Shown here: in pieces, positions 9,558-19,050 of the stretch
Layout of the letters: every line of letters starts with the position of its first letter
Numbering within the stretch: the stretch's first letter is position 1
Origin: Nemertoderma westbladi
Lineage: Eukaryota > Xenacoelomorpha > Nemertodermatida > Nemertodermatidae
Assembly: GCA_032718475.1 (NCBI GenBank)
Contig: JAUCBJ010008963.1
Coordinates: forward strand, 1 to 27,489
Length of the DNA stretch: 27,489 nt
Direction of reading: 5' to 3'
The notes under the pieces: generated by a model
Seen by the model: only the letters and a program-made list of their open reading frames with translations
Database searches by the model: none
Told to the model about the DNA's origin: nothing
Program-made: the position numbers and the translations under genes

Positions 9558-11276
9558 TCCTTCTTGGGGATAATCGTTGTCATAGGAAGCCCGCGGAACG
9601 CCGCGCTGTCATGGAGTTGGGCCTCGCTGCGGTATCCCTCCTTATGGTACGCTGGACGCATTTCAGGTGCTCGTTTCTGATGGTGAATCCACTCCGTCTG
9701 TTCCGCGTACCATTGGATGAGTCTCATCGGGTCCTGTGGAACGGTGGGAGCCGGTCGCAATAGTCGGTTGGCGAAGGGGTGCCAGAATATTCGCCGAAGG
9801 AATCCCGAGGAGGTCTCCGGGGGTTGGTGTTATACTAGGGCCCTTCGTAACTTGGATTGCCGATCGGGTCCGCTGAGTACTGGTACTTGGAGTTTCCATG
9901 GACCAATCCTCTCCTCCAGGAAACGGGTAAGGAGATAACCTCCTGCATGTATGATCAAAGTCACTGAGCGCGAGTGTGGTAACTAGTTCTCTCGCCGGAC
10001 TACCGGAGCCAAGCGGAGTAGTTACACCCGAGTCCATCGCAGGCTCAGTCACGGCAATTCGCTTAGCGGCTGATCCATAGGTAACTTCCAGTTCGTGTTG
10101 ACTTTTTGGTGTGGATAACAGAACACCTTTGTGTTTCCATAGCTCCTCTCCTTCCGACGACACTATAGGTTCCTCGGCGCTGAGGAGGTCGTTGATTGTT
10201 GGGATATCGGACGGTCCATTCAGATCCCAGGCCTTGATTATTTCAAGCGTCTTGGTATCTCCTGGTGGGATATTCTGTACCACCTTGAACGCGTGGTCGA
10301 TCACCTCGTTCCATTCGTTGTCTATGAAAGCATTGGGGACCGCGCTAATAAGCTTATCGAGGGTTTTACAGATAAACTTGGCAACCGTGTACGACTCCAT
10401 CATTATGTAGATGTAGTTTCGTCGCTCCGGATTATCCCAGCATTGGTGGATCATCCACTTCCTCTCTACATCCTTCCAACGGTTCTCCCGCTCATGATGT
10501 ATTGCTAAACCCGGATGTGCGCTGTAGATTTTATTGCAGTCCGGGAACTTCTGTGGTTTAAAATCTAAACCGCCGTTTAGCACCGCTAGGTAGCCGATAC
10601 CTGATTTGGTCCGTCTCACCTCTCTTTTGATAACATCAAAGTCAAACAGGATCTGTTGGATCACCGATGGTAGTAACCAGATCACTCTGGCTGTCCGTAT
10701 TTCCTGTTGTGGTGTTGGAAATATTCGACACACCAGTACCAATCCGTCTAGGGTTCTGAGGACGATGATTAGCGACTGACCTTCCTCTTTTGTCCCGTAT
10801 TTTTCTTTATAGTCGTCTCAGTTTTGGATGACCGTCATACGGTCCTCTCGCAGCGTCACCGTACATTCCACCAGATTTCCCCAGTGTGTGAGACATGTAC
10901 TCTTATCGTCGATGAAACTCTGACATTGCGCCATTGTAACCGCCTTCGGAGTTGGCGTCGCTTTGCCTTCGTTGTCGTATATTAAGCACCGGGATTTGTA
11001 AACGCTTTGCCAGAACATATCCCAGAATGACAACTCTCCTGCTCCGGTTGCCTCAGCGTTCCGAGTCCTTTTCAGGCTCGTACTAGCATCGGACAACCGG
11101 AGCGCCTGCAGGTTACGGGTATCTGGGGCCTCCTTCCCGGAGAAACGAATGACTCGCACATTCTTGCTCAACAGGGCGTTCCATTTCACATCAAAGCTAG
11201 GAGATCCAGGCTGTGGATAGTCAAATAAATTAATTGTTGTACGTAATTCGCCAAGAATCTGGCGATTCGGGTCCAT
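9551..11276 (-). pseudogene. Element B ORF3, N-terminal and central part; unrecognised
   Basis: ATG at 11276 (MDPNRQILGELRTT) opens 152 codons to a TGA at 10818-10820. The same frame then stays open to 9663 (more than 380 further codons), so one stop interrupts a protein of about 535 residues. A shift near 9700 moves the likely coding into a second frame (9760-9551), and another near 9555 leads into the zinc-knuckle part. The first 350 residues look globular, with aromatic-rich blocks (SFWDMFWQSVY; RRNYIYIMMESYTVAKF). A Ser/Thr/Pro-rich linker follows. I do not recognise the family. Strand and position suggest a third gene of element B. The gag of another element inserted here is the main alternative. 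Confidence 0.5.
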
Positions 11277-11280
11277 ATTG

Positions 11281-11830
11281 TAAATTACGTCCGTTACAAA
11301 TTAATTCAGTTAATTATAAATCCAGAAAGTCTGATTCTATAGCGACTGCAGAATAGTTATTTTTAATGTAGTTAATATTATTGATATATAGGCATCTATC
11401 ATCTTATTGGTACTAAATTCAGTATTTACAGTTACTATAGCTATACATTATTATCCAACCAGTTTTTTGACTTTTTATGTCCGCTTCTTTTTTAAATTCT
11501 TTTTTCATTCTACAATTTATACCTTTTTTTTCTTTTTTATTTCTATAGTTTTTTCATTTCACATTTCATTATTTCTTTCACATTGCATCATTTATTCCAC
11601 ATTTCATCATTTATTCCACATTTCATCATTTATTTCACCATTTCATTGGGGTTATAGCCCCCCGGCAATCATCATTGGGTTATAAGCGCAAAACACCAGG
11701 AATGCGCATCATCACATTTTCATTATCATAATAGTACGCATCATCATTCAGTTTATAGTTGAATTATCTGTTTCTTTTCATCATTTCGTACTACATTCAA
11801 CCATCTTCTTGGGAAATTTTCGTTGTGGAA
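11281..11830. repeat. AT-rich region with 19-bp tandem repeats
   Basis: No gene is visible. A T-rich tract (about 11480-11560) is followed by tandem copies of a 19-bp unit resembling CCACATTTCATCATTTATT (copies at 11597 and 11616 with degenerate neighbours, about 11565-11640). Further ATCATCA-type simple sequence extends to about 11800. Confidence 0.65.
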
Positions 11831-12189
11831 GGGTGTTACGCAACAGTCTGTGATCTACAGCTGGACTCATTACACCGCCTATGCCCCAAACTGCACACGT
11901 AACGGACGATGAATATAACGCTGGAAGTGAAGTCACATGGAATGCACCAGGGACCCACCAGAATAACACTCCCAGAAACATGAAGCTCAGCCGACGAAGT
12001 CACGTGGAATGCACCAGGGACCCACCAGAATAACGTGGCTGAGGAACATAAAGTCTTTATCGACAAAGTCATGTGGAATGCATCATGGACCCACCAGAAT
12101 AACGCGACAGAGGGGGTGTTACGCGGCAGTCTGGGATCTACAGCTGGACTCATTACACCGCCTACGCCCCAAACTGCACACGTAACGGA
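11831..12189. repeat. Compound repeat: 76-bp pair flanking three ~68-bp units
   Basis: A 76-bp sequence beginning GGGTGTTACGC occurs at 11831-11906 and 12114-12189 as near-identical direct copies. Between them are three copies of a unit centred on GGACCCACCAGAATAAC, starting at 11931, 11998 and 12067 (spacing 67 and 69 bp). The small minus-strand ORFs here simply read through the repeats. The stretch from 12190 to about 12520 has nothing recognisable. I see no known element family. Confidence 0.75.
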
Positions 12190-12519
12190 AAACACAGGAC
12201 AAACATAATGGACACAATGAATTAAACTTCGAAACTTTCCCCTTTCCGATAATCCAAGGTAGTTGGTCCTGATGACCAAAATCAGGGTGAACAAAACAAA
12301 AACTACCCTGCGTCAGTCGAAACATCTGCAGGGTGACGCTGGGCTCTACATAACACACAAGGAAACACAAATACCATGCATGGTTACAGTTGGTTTAAGG
12401 GGGGTCCATAATGATTGTCGGTAAGTCACATTTAAAGAGTTTGTCAACAGGAAGGGAAGGGTTAAACGGGTTTGTTATTGTCACCAATGTCCGCAGCAGG
12501 CTCCGGAGTAGGGAACTTA

Positions 12520-13940
12520 TTACCTCCCTTTGGAGTCACCGCTGTCATTGCCTTCGAGAAGGCAAAGCCTCTTGATAGGGCGTTGGTAGTGGCCCTTTGC
12601 CGTTCATATCGTCACCGTTCACCGTTCTTGCAAGTCCATCTTTGCTGGGGGTTATTTCCACGACACGCGCCACAGGCCAGTGGACGCAGTCTTTAAGGTC
12701 TTCCTTGACGAGAACCATGTCCCCAACTGCGACATTCGGGTACATATCATTCCATTTCCTCCTCATTCGAAGGGTTATAAGGTACTCCTGGGCCCAAATT
12801 CTCCACCAATGCGCCGCCAGCGCTTGGGCTTTCTTCCAGTTTGAGTGTTTCACGATGTCATTGGGATCCGGGAACATGGCCTCCGGAAGTATGTTGGTCT
12901 TAGGTCTACCAAGGAGATGGTTGGGTGTGAGGGGCTCCAGATCGGTTGGTTCGTCATGGATGGGAACAATTGGCCGGTTGTTTAAGGTAGCCGTGATTTC
13001 GCAGAATGTGGTGTGCAATGTATCATGAGTGACCCTAGTATCCCCTAACACGATCCGCATGGATCGTTTTACTAAATCAATGAGTTTCTCCCAAACCCCG
13101 TTTGTATGGGGTGCTAAGGGTGTCTGGAAGTGCCATTGGATGTGGTGTTCCTTCCAGATGTGTGATGCGGTTTCGTCTTCGATAGCCTCTCTTAGTTCCC
13201 TTTCTCCTCCCACAAAGTTCGTTCCGTTGTCCAAGTACATGTGCCGGCATGAACCGTTATTCGCTACGAACTGACGCAGGGCGTTGATGAATCGCGTTCA
13301 CTACAAGGTCCAGGTAGATCGCCCTCGACCGTAGGCATATAAAGATGGCTCCCCAACATTTAATGTTGGATCGTCGCTCTATAACTGTAAATGGTCCGAA
13401 GCAGTCTATAGAACTGTAGAACGGCGGCGAGTCAGACTTGACTGCCGGCAGCGTTGCCGGCAGATCGGCCATTCTTTGGGTGAGTGGTGGCCATAGATAT
13501 CTCCTACAAGGGGAACACCGTTTCAATGCTTTCCAAATTAGCGGCTGGATGTGGGTGATCCAGTATCGTTGACAGATATTGGCCATGATCCAGTTTTGGC
13601 CCGCGTGATGGTTTTCCTCATGACATTGTTGAACTAGCAGCTTAGCTAGTGTAGATGTTCCTGGCAGAAGTGCCAGATACTTAATTTCATACTCAACCAG
13701 GGCGTTCGCCATCCGAGTATTAAGGTGGATCAATCCATCCTCTCCCCTCATGGGTCTCAACTGGTAGACCAGCCTATCAGGTTTCAAAATCCTGCCTGCA
13801 TTGAGCTGCTCCCATTCGTTGGGGAATCTTTCTTTCTGAACATATCTTACAATACATTTCTCTGCGATAATGAGTTCTTGTACACTCCGCTGAACTATTG
13901 GTTTGTTATCCTTCCACCGCAGGAAATTACGGAGGGTCAT
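12520..13940 (-). pseudogene. pol: Element B integrase
   Basis: The segment would insert element DNA into the genome. The first part (13940-13257) holds an HHCC zinc-binding region: His at about 107 and 111, then CSPCRR with Cys at 142 and 145. The start of the DDE core follows, with SSIDCFGPF carrying the first Asp (179). The frame then shifts. The second part (13240-12545) has DNGTNFVG with the second Asp, GVWEKLIDLVKR with the catalytic Glu, TLNNRPI and LEPLTPNHLLGR. It ends in a C-terminal domain (LRMRRKWND, VAVGDMVLVKED) of the DUF5641 type. A further shift near 12610 moves the expected terminus to another frame that ends about 12520. All three catalytic residues are present, but the frame breaks make it non-functional. 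Confidence 0.82.
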
Positions 13941-14873
13941 AATGTGATGAATGAGTCATTTCATCGAGGAGGTCCGCTCTATGAGGAGTCGTAAGGATGC
14001 GGCTGGTTGTTCGGTGGTCGCAACATTATAGTGCCTGCCCGAGTCCTTTGCAGGCTCAGTCGGGCTACTTTAAATCTCCACGGTGGCACTCCCACAGACC
14101 TTGCGGATGCGGATCTCCTTATTGTCCTCCGAGTATTTCCTGCTATCTAATCCAGGATCAAACCGGGTGCTCCAGGACCGTTGCGGTTGCTTTAGGAACT
14201 TCGGGCCTGTAAGCCAGAGTTTACTCCCACCGAGATGTCGTGGGGTGGCGCCTCGGCTCGATAAGTCCGCCGGGTTCCCTTTCCCGTTTACATGATGCCA
14301 GTGTTCTCGATTGGTGCACTGTTTTATCTCCATGGCCCGGTTCGCCACGAACGTTGTGTGTCGTCGTGATGGTGAGTGGAGGTATTATAGCACTATGCTG
14401 GAATCGACCCAGAAATGTTGAGATTCAATGGGGATCCTCAGGTTTCGCATAATCATATGTGATTTTGTCTTACAGCCCAGACTGCGCCTTACAGTTCGAG
14501 CCTTGGGATAGTTGCCAATAAATTCCCCGAATACCATCTTCGCTTTGGAGAACAAGAAACTAATATCACCATTTCCATCTTGGCTTAACCTCCGGATGTA
14601 CGTAACCACCCCAATTCCGGTATTCAAGGCATCCGAGAAGGTATAGAGCTGGGATATGTCGGTGGGCAGCTTATCGAGAAAGAACGGTTGAGGAATCCGC
14701 ATGAGGTGGAGCTGTTCAAGCTGCTCCGTCCACTTTTTCCATTTGGCGCTTAGGTGTGGGGGGAGTTCCTCATCCCATCCCAGACCTTCGATCCACATTT
14801 CTTTAATCAGATTCATTCCGGCTAACATTACCAGAAATATGAAATTCAAAGGGTCGAAGATGGCGCTCTTCAC
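13941..14873 (-). pseudogene. pol: Element B RT connection and RNase H region
   Basis: Starting near 14873, KSAIFDPLNFIF is the linker that in BEL/Pao pol follows the reverse transcriptase palm. GLGWDEELP and a Trp-rich segment come next, then the RNase H-like domain: LYTFSDALNTGIGVV, SKAKMVFGEF, and FWVDSSIVL. After a shift near 14385-14348 it continues with the NREHWHHVNGKGNPADLSSRG block and LWLTGPKFL. A TAA at 14070 is followed by same-frame sequence leading into the integrase. No palm domain (YxDD-type motif) lies upstream. RNase H would degrade the RNA of the hybrid during replication. A copy of the recurrent hairpin motif lies at 14040-14058. Confidence 0.78.
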
Positions 14874-14896
14874 GGATAGACATCCCCTCTTTGTTA

Positions 14897-15479
14897 TTAG
14901 TTTGTCATAAGGGGTGCATATTTGGAGGATTGTCGGAATCGCACTCTGAGATCGGTGTGTACCAGGGCGTTTTTAATAGTCAGTTTCACCCTTTCATAAC
15001 CCGCCATGACCCCTTCCACACTGAGTTGCACCTCTCCGTATTCCACTTCCTTGTGGTCCGTAATAGTTTGTATGGGTCGCTTGCAGGGTTCATATTCTAG
15101 GCCCAGCTGTTCCAGAAAGTCCCTGTCGATTATGGTCCCATCTGACCCATTATCCAATAACACAAGTGTGGTCAGGGATTTCCCAACGCCTTGGATTCTC
15201 AGGGTATCACCTTGGCGAAAACCATATACCGCCGATTGATTAGGTTGACCATAGCCGATATACTGGTCACGTGTGCTACGTCAGCAGTAGCCTTGAACTG
15301 GTTCGTTTCTTTTCGCTGGATCATCCGAGAACCCTTTGAGATGTGGTTGGTTTCCCCTTTCCGCTTGGATTCAATACGGAATGTAATGTAGTAAAGTCGA
15401 AGTTTGCAGGAATGTGGAGGAGTGTGTGGTGTCGTAAATCATTACAAACCGCACAACAGGACCTCTGTTCGCAATCCCT
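14897..15479 (-). pseudogene. pol: Element B second zinc knuckle and retropeptidase
   Basis: After the TAA at 15480-15482 the same frame encodes CAVCNDLRHHTLLH (about 15413-15456), the Cx2Cx4Hx4H pattern usual at the end of BEL/Pao gag. Further on is the protease (TLVLLDNGSDGTIIDRDF, about 15130-15185) with continuing homologous-looking sequence to LMTN at 14897. The active-site triplet reads Asp-Asn-Gly where Asp-Ser/Thr-Gly is usual. A TGA lies just before the protease (about 15205). The protease is followed almost at once by the post-RT linker, so the reverse transcriptase has been deleted. Confidence 0.72.
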
Positions 15480-16538
15480 TTACCTAGTGGCCTGTGCCAA
15501 GACACCGGAAGCATCGCATTTCATTATCGCTTCAAAGTGATGGACTAGTTCTGCAAACTGGAACTTCCTGCAGAATTCTACCTTGTGCTTTTCTCCGCAG
15601 AAGAGACACAGAAGGGAGGCCGTGGTGCCTTCCCTCTCGGGTGCCCAATTTGCCAGATAGCACGCCAATTCTTCCGCTGATGTCGGTTCCTCGTAATCCT
15701 CATCATCCGAATCCTCGGCCATGGTGATGGCCATCGTACTCACAGGGGGAGGGCGGAATCTCGGTTTTGGAGCGGGTGTCCTGCTCTGAGGAGTGCTCTC
15801 TATCCCATCCATTTTGGAGAGACTCTGTTTAGAGAACATGGAGTCGTTCATGGCCTCTGAGATATTGTCTAGGAATGCCGACATTTCGAGAAAGCTAGGA
15901 TCACAATCTGGGTGTCTTTGCCAGAGATCTACACATTTATATGCCCATTTACTCTGTAGCCATCCGGGAAATTTCCGGGCAATTTGTCGAAGGTTGAGGA
16001 TATTATTCTCCTGTTCTTCCTTGTTTAATGGTTTTAGAGTATAATAAGCATCCTTCATTGAGTCTGAGAACTCTTGAATATTCTGCGGATCTCCTAGAGA
16101 TCCAACATCTTGGATCAGTTTTTCAAGTGTCTTATTAATTATGGTTCCGACGTTGCCATATATTTTATCGAGCATTTTCCACGCATCGTGGTATGCCTCA
16201 TGGGATCCTCCTTCAAAACATCTCACAATACGGCGTGTTTTGCCACCCAGATACTGGGACAAAAATACCAGCTTTTGCGCGTCGGTGATGTCCGTCGATC
16301 CGATTTGAGCAAAAAACCGTTTTTTAAATCCAAGGTAGTCGATGGGGTCACCCTCGAAGGTACATATTTCCATCTTCGGCATAGCCAGATGGTTCTCCAA
16401 GGCTCGTATGATGCCAACGTCGTCTGAATTGGATTGACTAGGAGGTTCGTAATTACTAACACTCTCTCCCATACATGATGGATTGACAAGAGGTGGAGTT
16501 TTAATAACAATGCGGTTACGGATTTTCGGAGTAGACAT
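15480..16538 (-). pseudogene. gag: Element B gag, DUF1759-like core and zinc knuckle
   Basis: A 352-codon frame. From about residue 50 it has the BEL/Pao gag pattern: ALENHLAMPKMEICTFEGDP, then DYLGFKKRFFAQIG, KLVFLSQYLGGKTRRIV, and AYHDAWKMLDKIYGN. This domain forms the capsid-like shell. After an acidic linker (DSDDEDYEEP) comes a Cx2Cx4Hx4C knuckle (CLFCGEKHKVEFC, about residues 309-322), which would bind the element RNA. The start is ambiguous: ATG at 16538 is in frame, but coding similarity probably begins upstream in another frame, with a shift in a C run near 16655. A hairpin-motif copy lies at 16575-16593. The TAA at 15480 cuts the frame before the second knuckle. Confidence 0.8.
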
Positions 16539-16817
16539 AAATGGATTAGTGGATCGAGGGGTGGCGTCACGTTCCGAGTCCTTTTCAGGCTCGTACTTGT
16601 GAACGCTCAGTGCCTTAGGATTGGGAGTGAAATAAGCGTAACCAGTGGGGGGTGGAAAACCGGTGCTTGCGCCGAGAGTTTAGACTGCAAGATCGGCGGG
16701 AATTCGGGTTTCGGAGGGTTTACTGCCGGTGGTGTAAACGACTTCTCTAGCTCTGAAACCGGTACTGGTTCATAGTCCTGTTCTATACCCCTCTCCCAGT
16801 CCTCGTACAGTTGAAGG

Positions 16818-17890
16818 TCTCATTCGATTAGTGCGGCCTCATATTCAGCAAGTTTGGCAATATCTGCGTTCTTTTTGTGAATAAGAAGTCTGTGGGCCTT
16901 AGCATTTTGTTTACGCATTCCGGCCTCCTGTTTACGCATTTTGGCCTGTTGTTTGGCCTCCTGTTTATGCATTTCAGCCTCTTGTTTATGCATTTCGGCC
17001 TGTTGTTTGGCCTTTTGTTTACTCATTTCAGCATCTTGTTTACGCATTTCAGCCTGTTGTTCGGCCTCTTGTTTACGCATTTCAGCCTCTTGTTTACGCA
17101 TTTCGGCCTGTTGTTCGGCCTCTTGTTTACGCCTTTCTTCCGCTAATATATCCTGTTCGATCTGTAATTGAACAAATTCATTTTCCATCCGGGCTTTAAG
17201 GGTCCTTGCTCTCTGTTCCCGTAACTGGTCCCGGAGGGGCTTACCTCCTTGGGAACTACACGCTGAACCAGATACCTCGCTCCTGGCGCTGGAGTGCTGG
17301 TGCCTCGAAGACCCAGTCCTTTTTCTAGGAACCAATGTCCTGGTACCGGAGGTCCGCACTGACTCCACATCCGCCTTTTCAATCCTTTGATAGTATTGTT
17401 CTTCATAGCCTCTCACGAGGCTGAGGGTCCTTTGATGTTGTTTACGGAACTCTTCCAAGTGTGCGGTGTGTTCTTCCAACCTGGGGTAGTTCTCCTCGTT
17501 GGTTGCGGGAATGAGTTCCTGGTACGCTTGCAACATCCGTTCATATCGGTGGAGGATATTCCTGATCTTCTGGAGCTGAGTTTGTATATCGCTGACGGGG
17601 TTCTCGAATCCTCTTAGTTGTTTCTCGATGCGGTTATAGGCCCGAGTAACCCCGCCCTTGAGAGCGCCCAACCGACGTGCCATGTTTTTTACATTCGGGA
17701 CCTCGTCAGTTTCTGAGTCTGTATGAGGCTCTATTCCTTCGGTATCGTAGGCGTTGTCCTCCATTACTCTAGCACTTCGTTTATCGCCAGGTATGCAATG
17801 TCGTAAATAGTTCGTCGTATGTCTCGTATTCTGCCTGAACCACCCGGAAGGTGATTCTAAATCGTCCCACATTGGTTCCCTGTACCTCAA
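16818..17890 (-). pseudogene. gag: Element B gag, N-terminal coiled-coil part
   Basis: 356 codons end in a TGA at 16818-16820; the same frame stays open for about 70 codons beyond it. Residues 65-175 (RRLGALKGGVTRAYNRIEKQ and onward) are helical and fit the N-terminal region of BEL/Pao gag. Residues 185-225 are Ser/Arg-rich. Residues 230-335 are a strong coiled coil of Met-Arg/His-Lys-Gln-Glu-Ala repeats. The 5' LTR lies about 280 bp upstream. The stop and the following frameshift separate this part from the capsid core, so the two were presumably one gene. Confidence 0.7.
16905..17140 (-). repeat. Coding tandem repeat in element B gag
   Basis: In-frame 18- to 33-bp units built from TTGTTTACGCATTTC and CTGTTGTTYGGCCTC on the plus strand encode alternating MRKQEAE and QQAE modules. 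The repeat probably grew by slippage while keeping the frame and the heptad pattern. Confidence 0.75.
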
Positions 17891-18173
17891 ATTCGATCTG
17901 CCAGATTCCTGGTTCGACTTGTATTATATCAATGGATGTGATCGATACTTCCATTTCCTGTTAACGACTCTCTTTTAATGACTTGCCAACTACGAGTTCT
18001 AGACTGTTTGGGTTGAGTTTGTGATTTAATTAAACCACGACTTTTTCTCAAATCAAATACCAGAGTTTCCTCATAGTGGGTGCTGGTTAAGCATGGAGAG
18101 AGTTTGAAGAACACTTGGCCTTTTAATTCCCAACTTCCACCAGTTGAAGTTGACCGCGTATTATTCTCAATTT
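17891..18173 (-). other. Element B leader between 5' LTR and gag
   Basis: No gene. The primer-binding site should lie directly after the 5' LTR on the minus strand, but the first bases (AAATTGAGAATAATACG) match no tRNA 3' end that I recognise. A TGGTGGAAGTTGGG string about 30 nt in is a weak alternative. Confidence 0.35.
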
Positions 18174-19045
18174 TGTTGCCGTTATTCCCGACACCAGGGG
18201 GGAAAACGTCGATGCTGGAGGCAAAATTTTCAGACCACTTTATTCGGGACAGTCACAGGTTATTGGGAGTGGAGAAGGCAGAATTGCGGTTAGAGAAAAG
18301 GTTCATTGGTTGGATATAATCTTTAATGTAACTTGAACTCTGATTGAGAATAATTTGGGCTTCCCCAAACCAATATACCAAATATTCACAACAATACACA
18401 ATATGAAATTCCTACAGTAAATTATTTAATTACCCACTGTTCACTTAAGTGAGCCCCAACTGTCGGAGCTTTCCGAGTCCTTTTCAGGCTCGTACTAATG
18501 CCAGTCGTGGAGCCCACGCCAGGAAGTCAGTCCTCATCGAACCCATCGTTTCCGTCCGGTCAGTCGATCCTTTGCAAGTCCCTAATGCGAAGACTCCGCC
18601 CGAGTCCTTTTCAGACGCAGTCGTAGCCAACGCACCAGGAACCGCTTAGGATCTGTCAGTCCCGTCGCAAATCACCAGTGCAGTCCTTTTCAGGCTCAGT
18701 CGCCACTGATGGCCAGGGACCGCTAAGGGCAGTCCTTGTCCCCAGACCTAGCGGGTTACCAACTACCGAAGTAGAAGGAGGTTGTCTAGGCCTCTAGTAA
18801 CTATCAGGCAACCCTGACAGCCGAGAGTATTGCTTGATTTTACCTCCCATCCATAGCCCTTAAATATCTGAAATGGTTCCCGCGCCCCGTAAGTCGCCCC
18901 AAGTTTTGCCCATAAATCGCCCCCAGTCTATCAAATGTGCCCAAATTTTGTGTTTCCGCACCCACCGCTGATATTGGCACATTCATAAAATATAAATCCA
19001 AAAAATATGTAACTCGCGTTATGCTAACCTAAAATACCGCGAACA
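18174..19045 (-). repeat. Element B 5' LTR (872 bp)
   Basis: The plus strand begins TGTTGCCGTTATTCCCGAC and ends ACCGCGAACA. It aligns with 7742-8651 over its two outer thirds and differs in the central 18443-18681. Three hairpin-motif copies (18474-18492, 18601-18619, 18681-18697) lie in or at the edge of the central part. In the minus orientation it would contain the promoter of the element; I could not identify a reliable TATA box. Confidence 0.88.
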
Positions 19046-19050
19046 CCTGT
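19046..19050. repeat. Target site duplication, right copy (CCTGT)
   Basis: These five bases follow the CA end of the right LTR and match 7737-7741. They belong to the gag coding sequence of element A, which continues to the right. Confidence 0.85.

Larger units (their letters stand above)
7742..19045 (-). mobile_element. Element B: BEL/Pao LTR retrotransposon nested in element A
   Basis: The element is bounded by direct repeats 7742-8651 and 18174-19045 (TG...CA ends) and a 5-bp target duplication. Reading on the minus strand, the order is 5' LTR (right), gag, protease, RNase H, integrase, a repeat and AT-rich region, an extra ORF region, 3' LTR (left). The domains and their order match BEL/Pao. 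The reverse transcriptase palm is missing. Several in-frame stops and frameshifts (around 16818, 16655, 15480, 14880, 14070, 13940, 12610, 10818, 9555, 8955) show that it is dead. The interior of about 9.5 kb is long because of the roughly 3.9 kb between integrase and the 3' LTR. No convincing primer-binding site was found next to 18174. Confidence 0.88.

Noticed and set aside
8835-11276. ORF3 as a retroviral-type envelope gene
   Set aside because: No signal peptide, transmembrane segment or fusion-type hydrophobic stretch is visible, and the C-terminal CCHC knuckles point to nucleic-acid binding.
11781-12370. Minus-strand ORFs of 66, 152 and 83 codons
   Set aside because: They read through the A-B-B-B-A repeats, and the peptides merely repeat the DNA units.
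6987-16820. Alternative genetic code or selenocysteine reading of TGA
   Set aside because: The intact LINE ORFs end normally, other stops (TAA, TAG) and frameshifts also break these elements, and no SECIS-like context was noticed.
16877-17171. Plus-strand hydrophobic ORFs (Leu/Phe/Cys-rich)
   Set aside because: They are the complement of the coiled-coil repeat in element B gag and are not membrane proteins.
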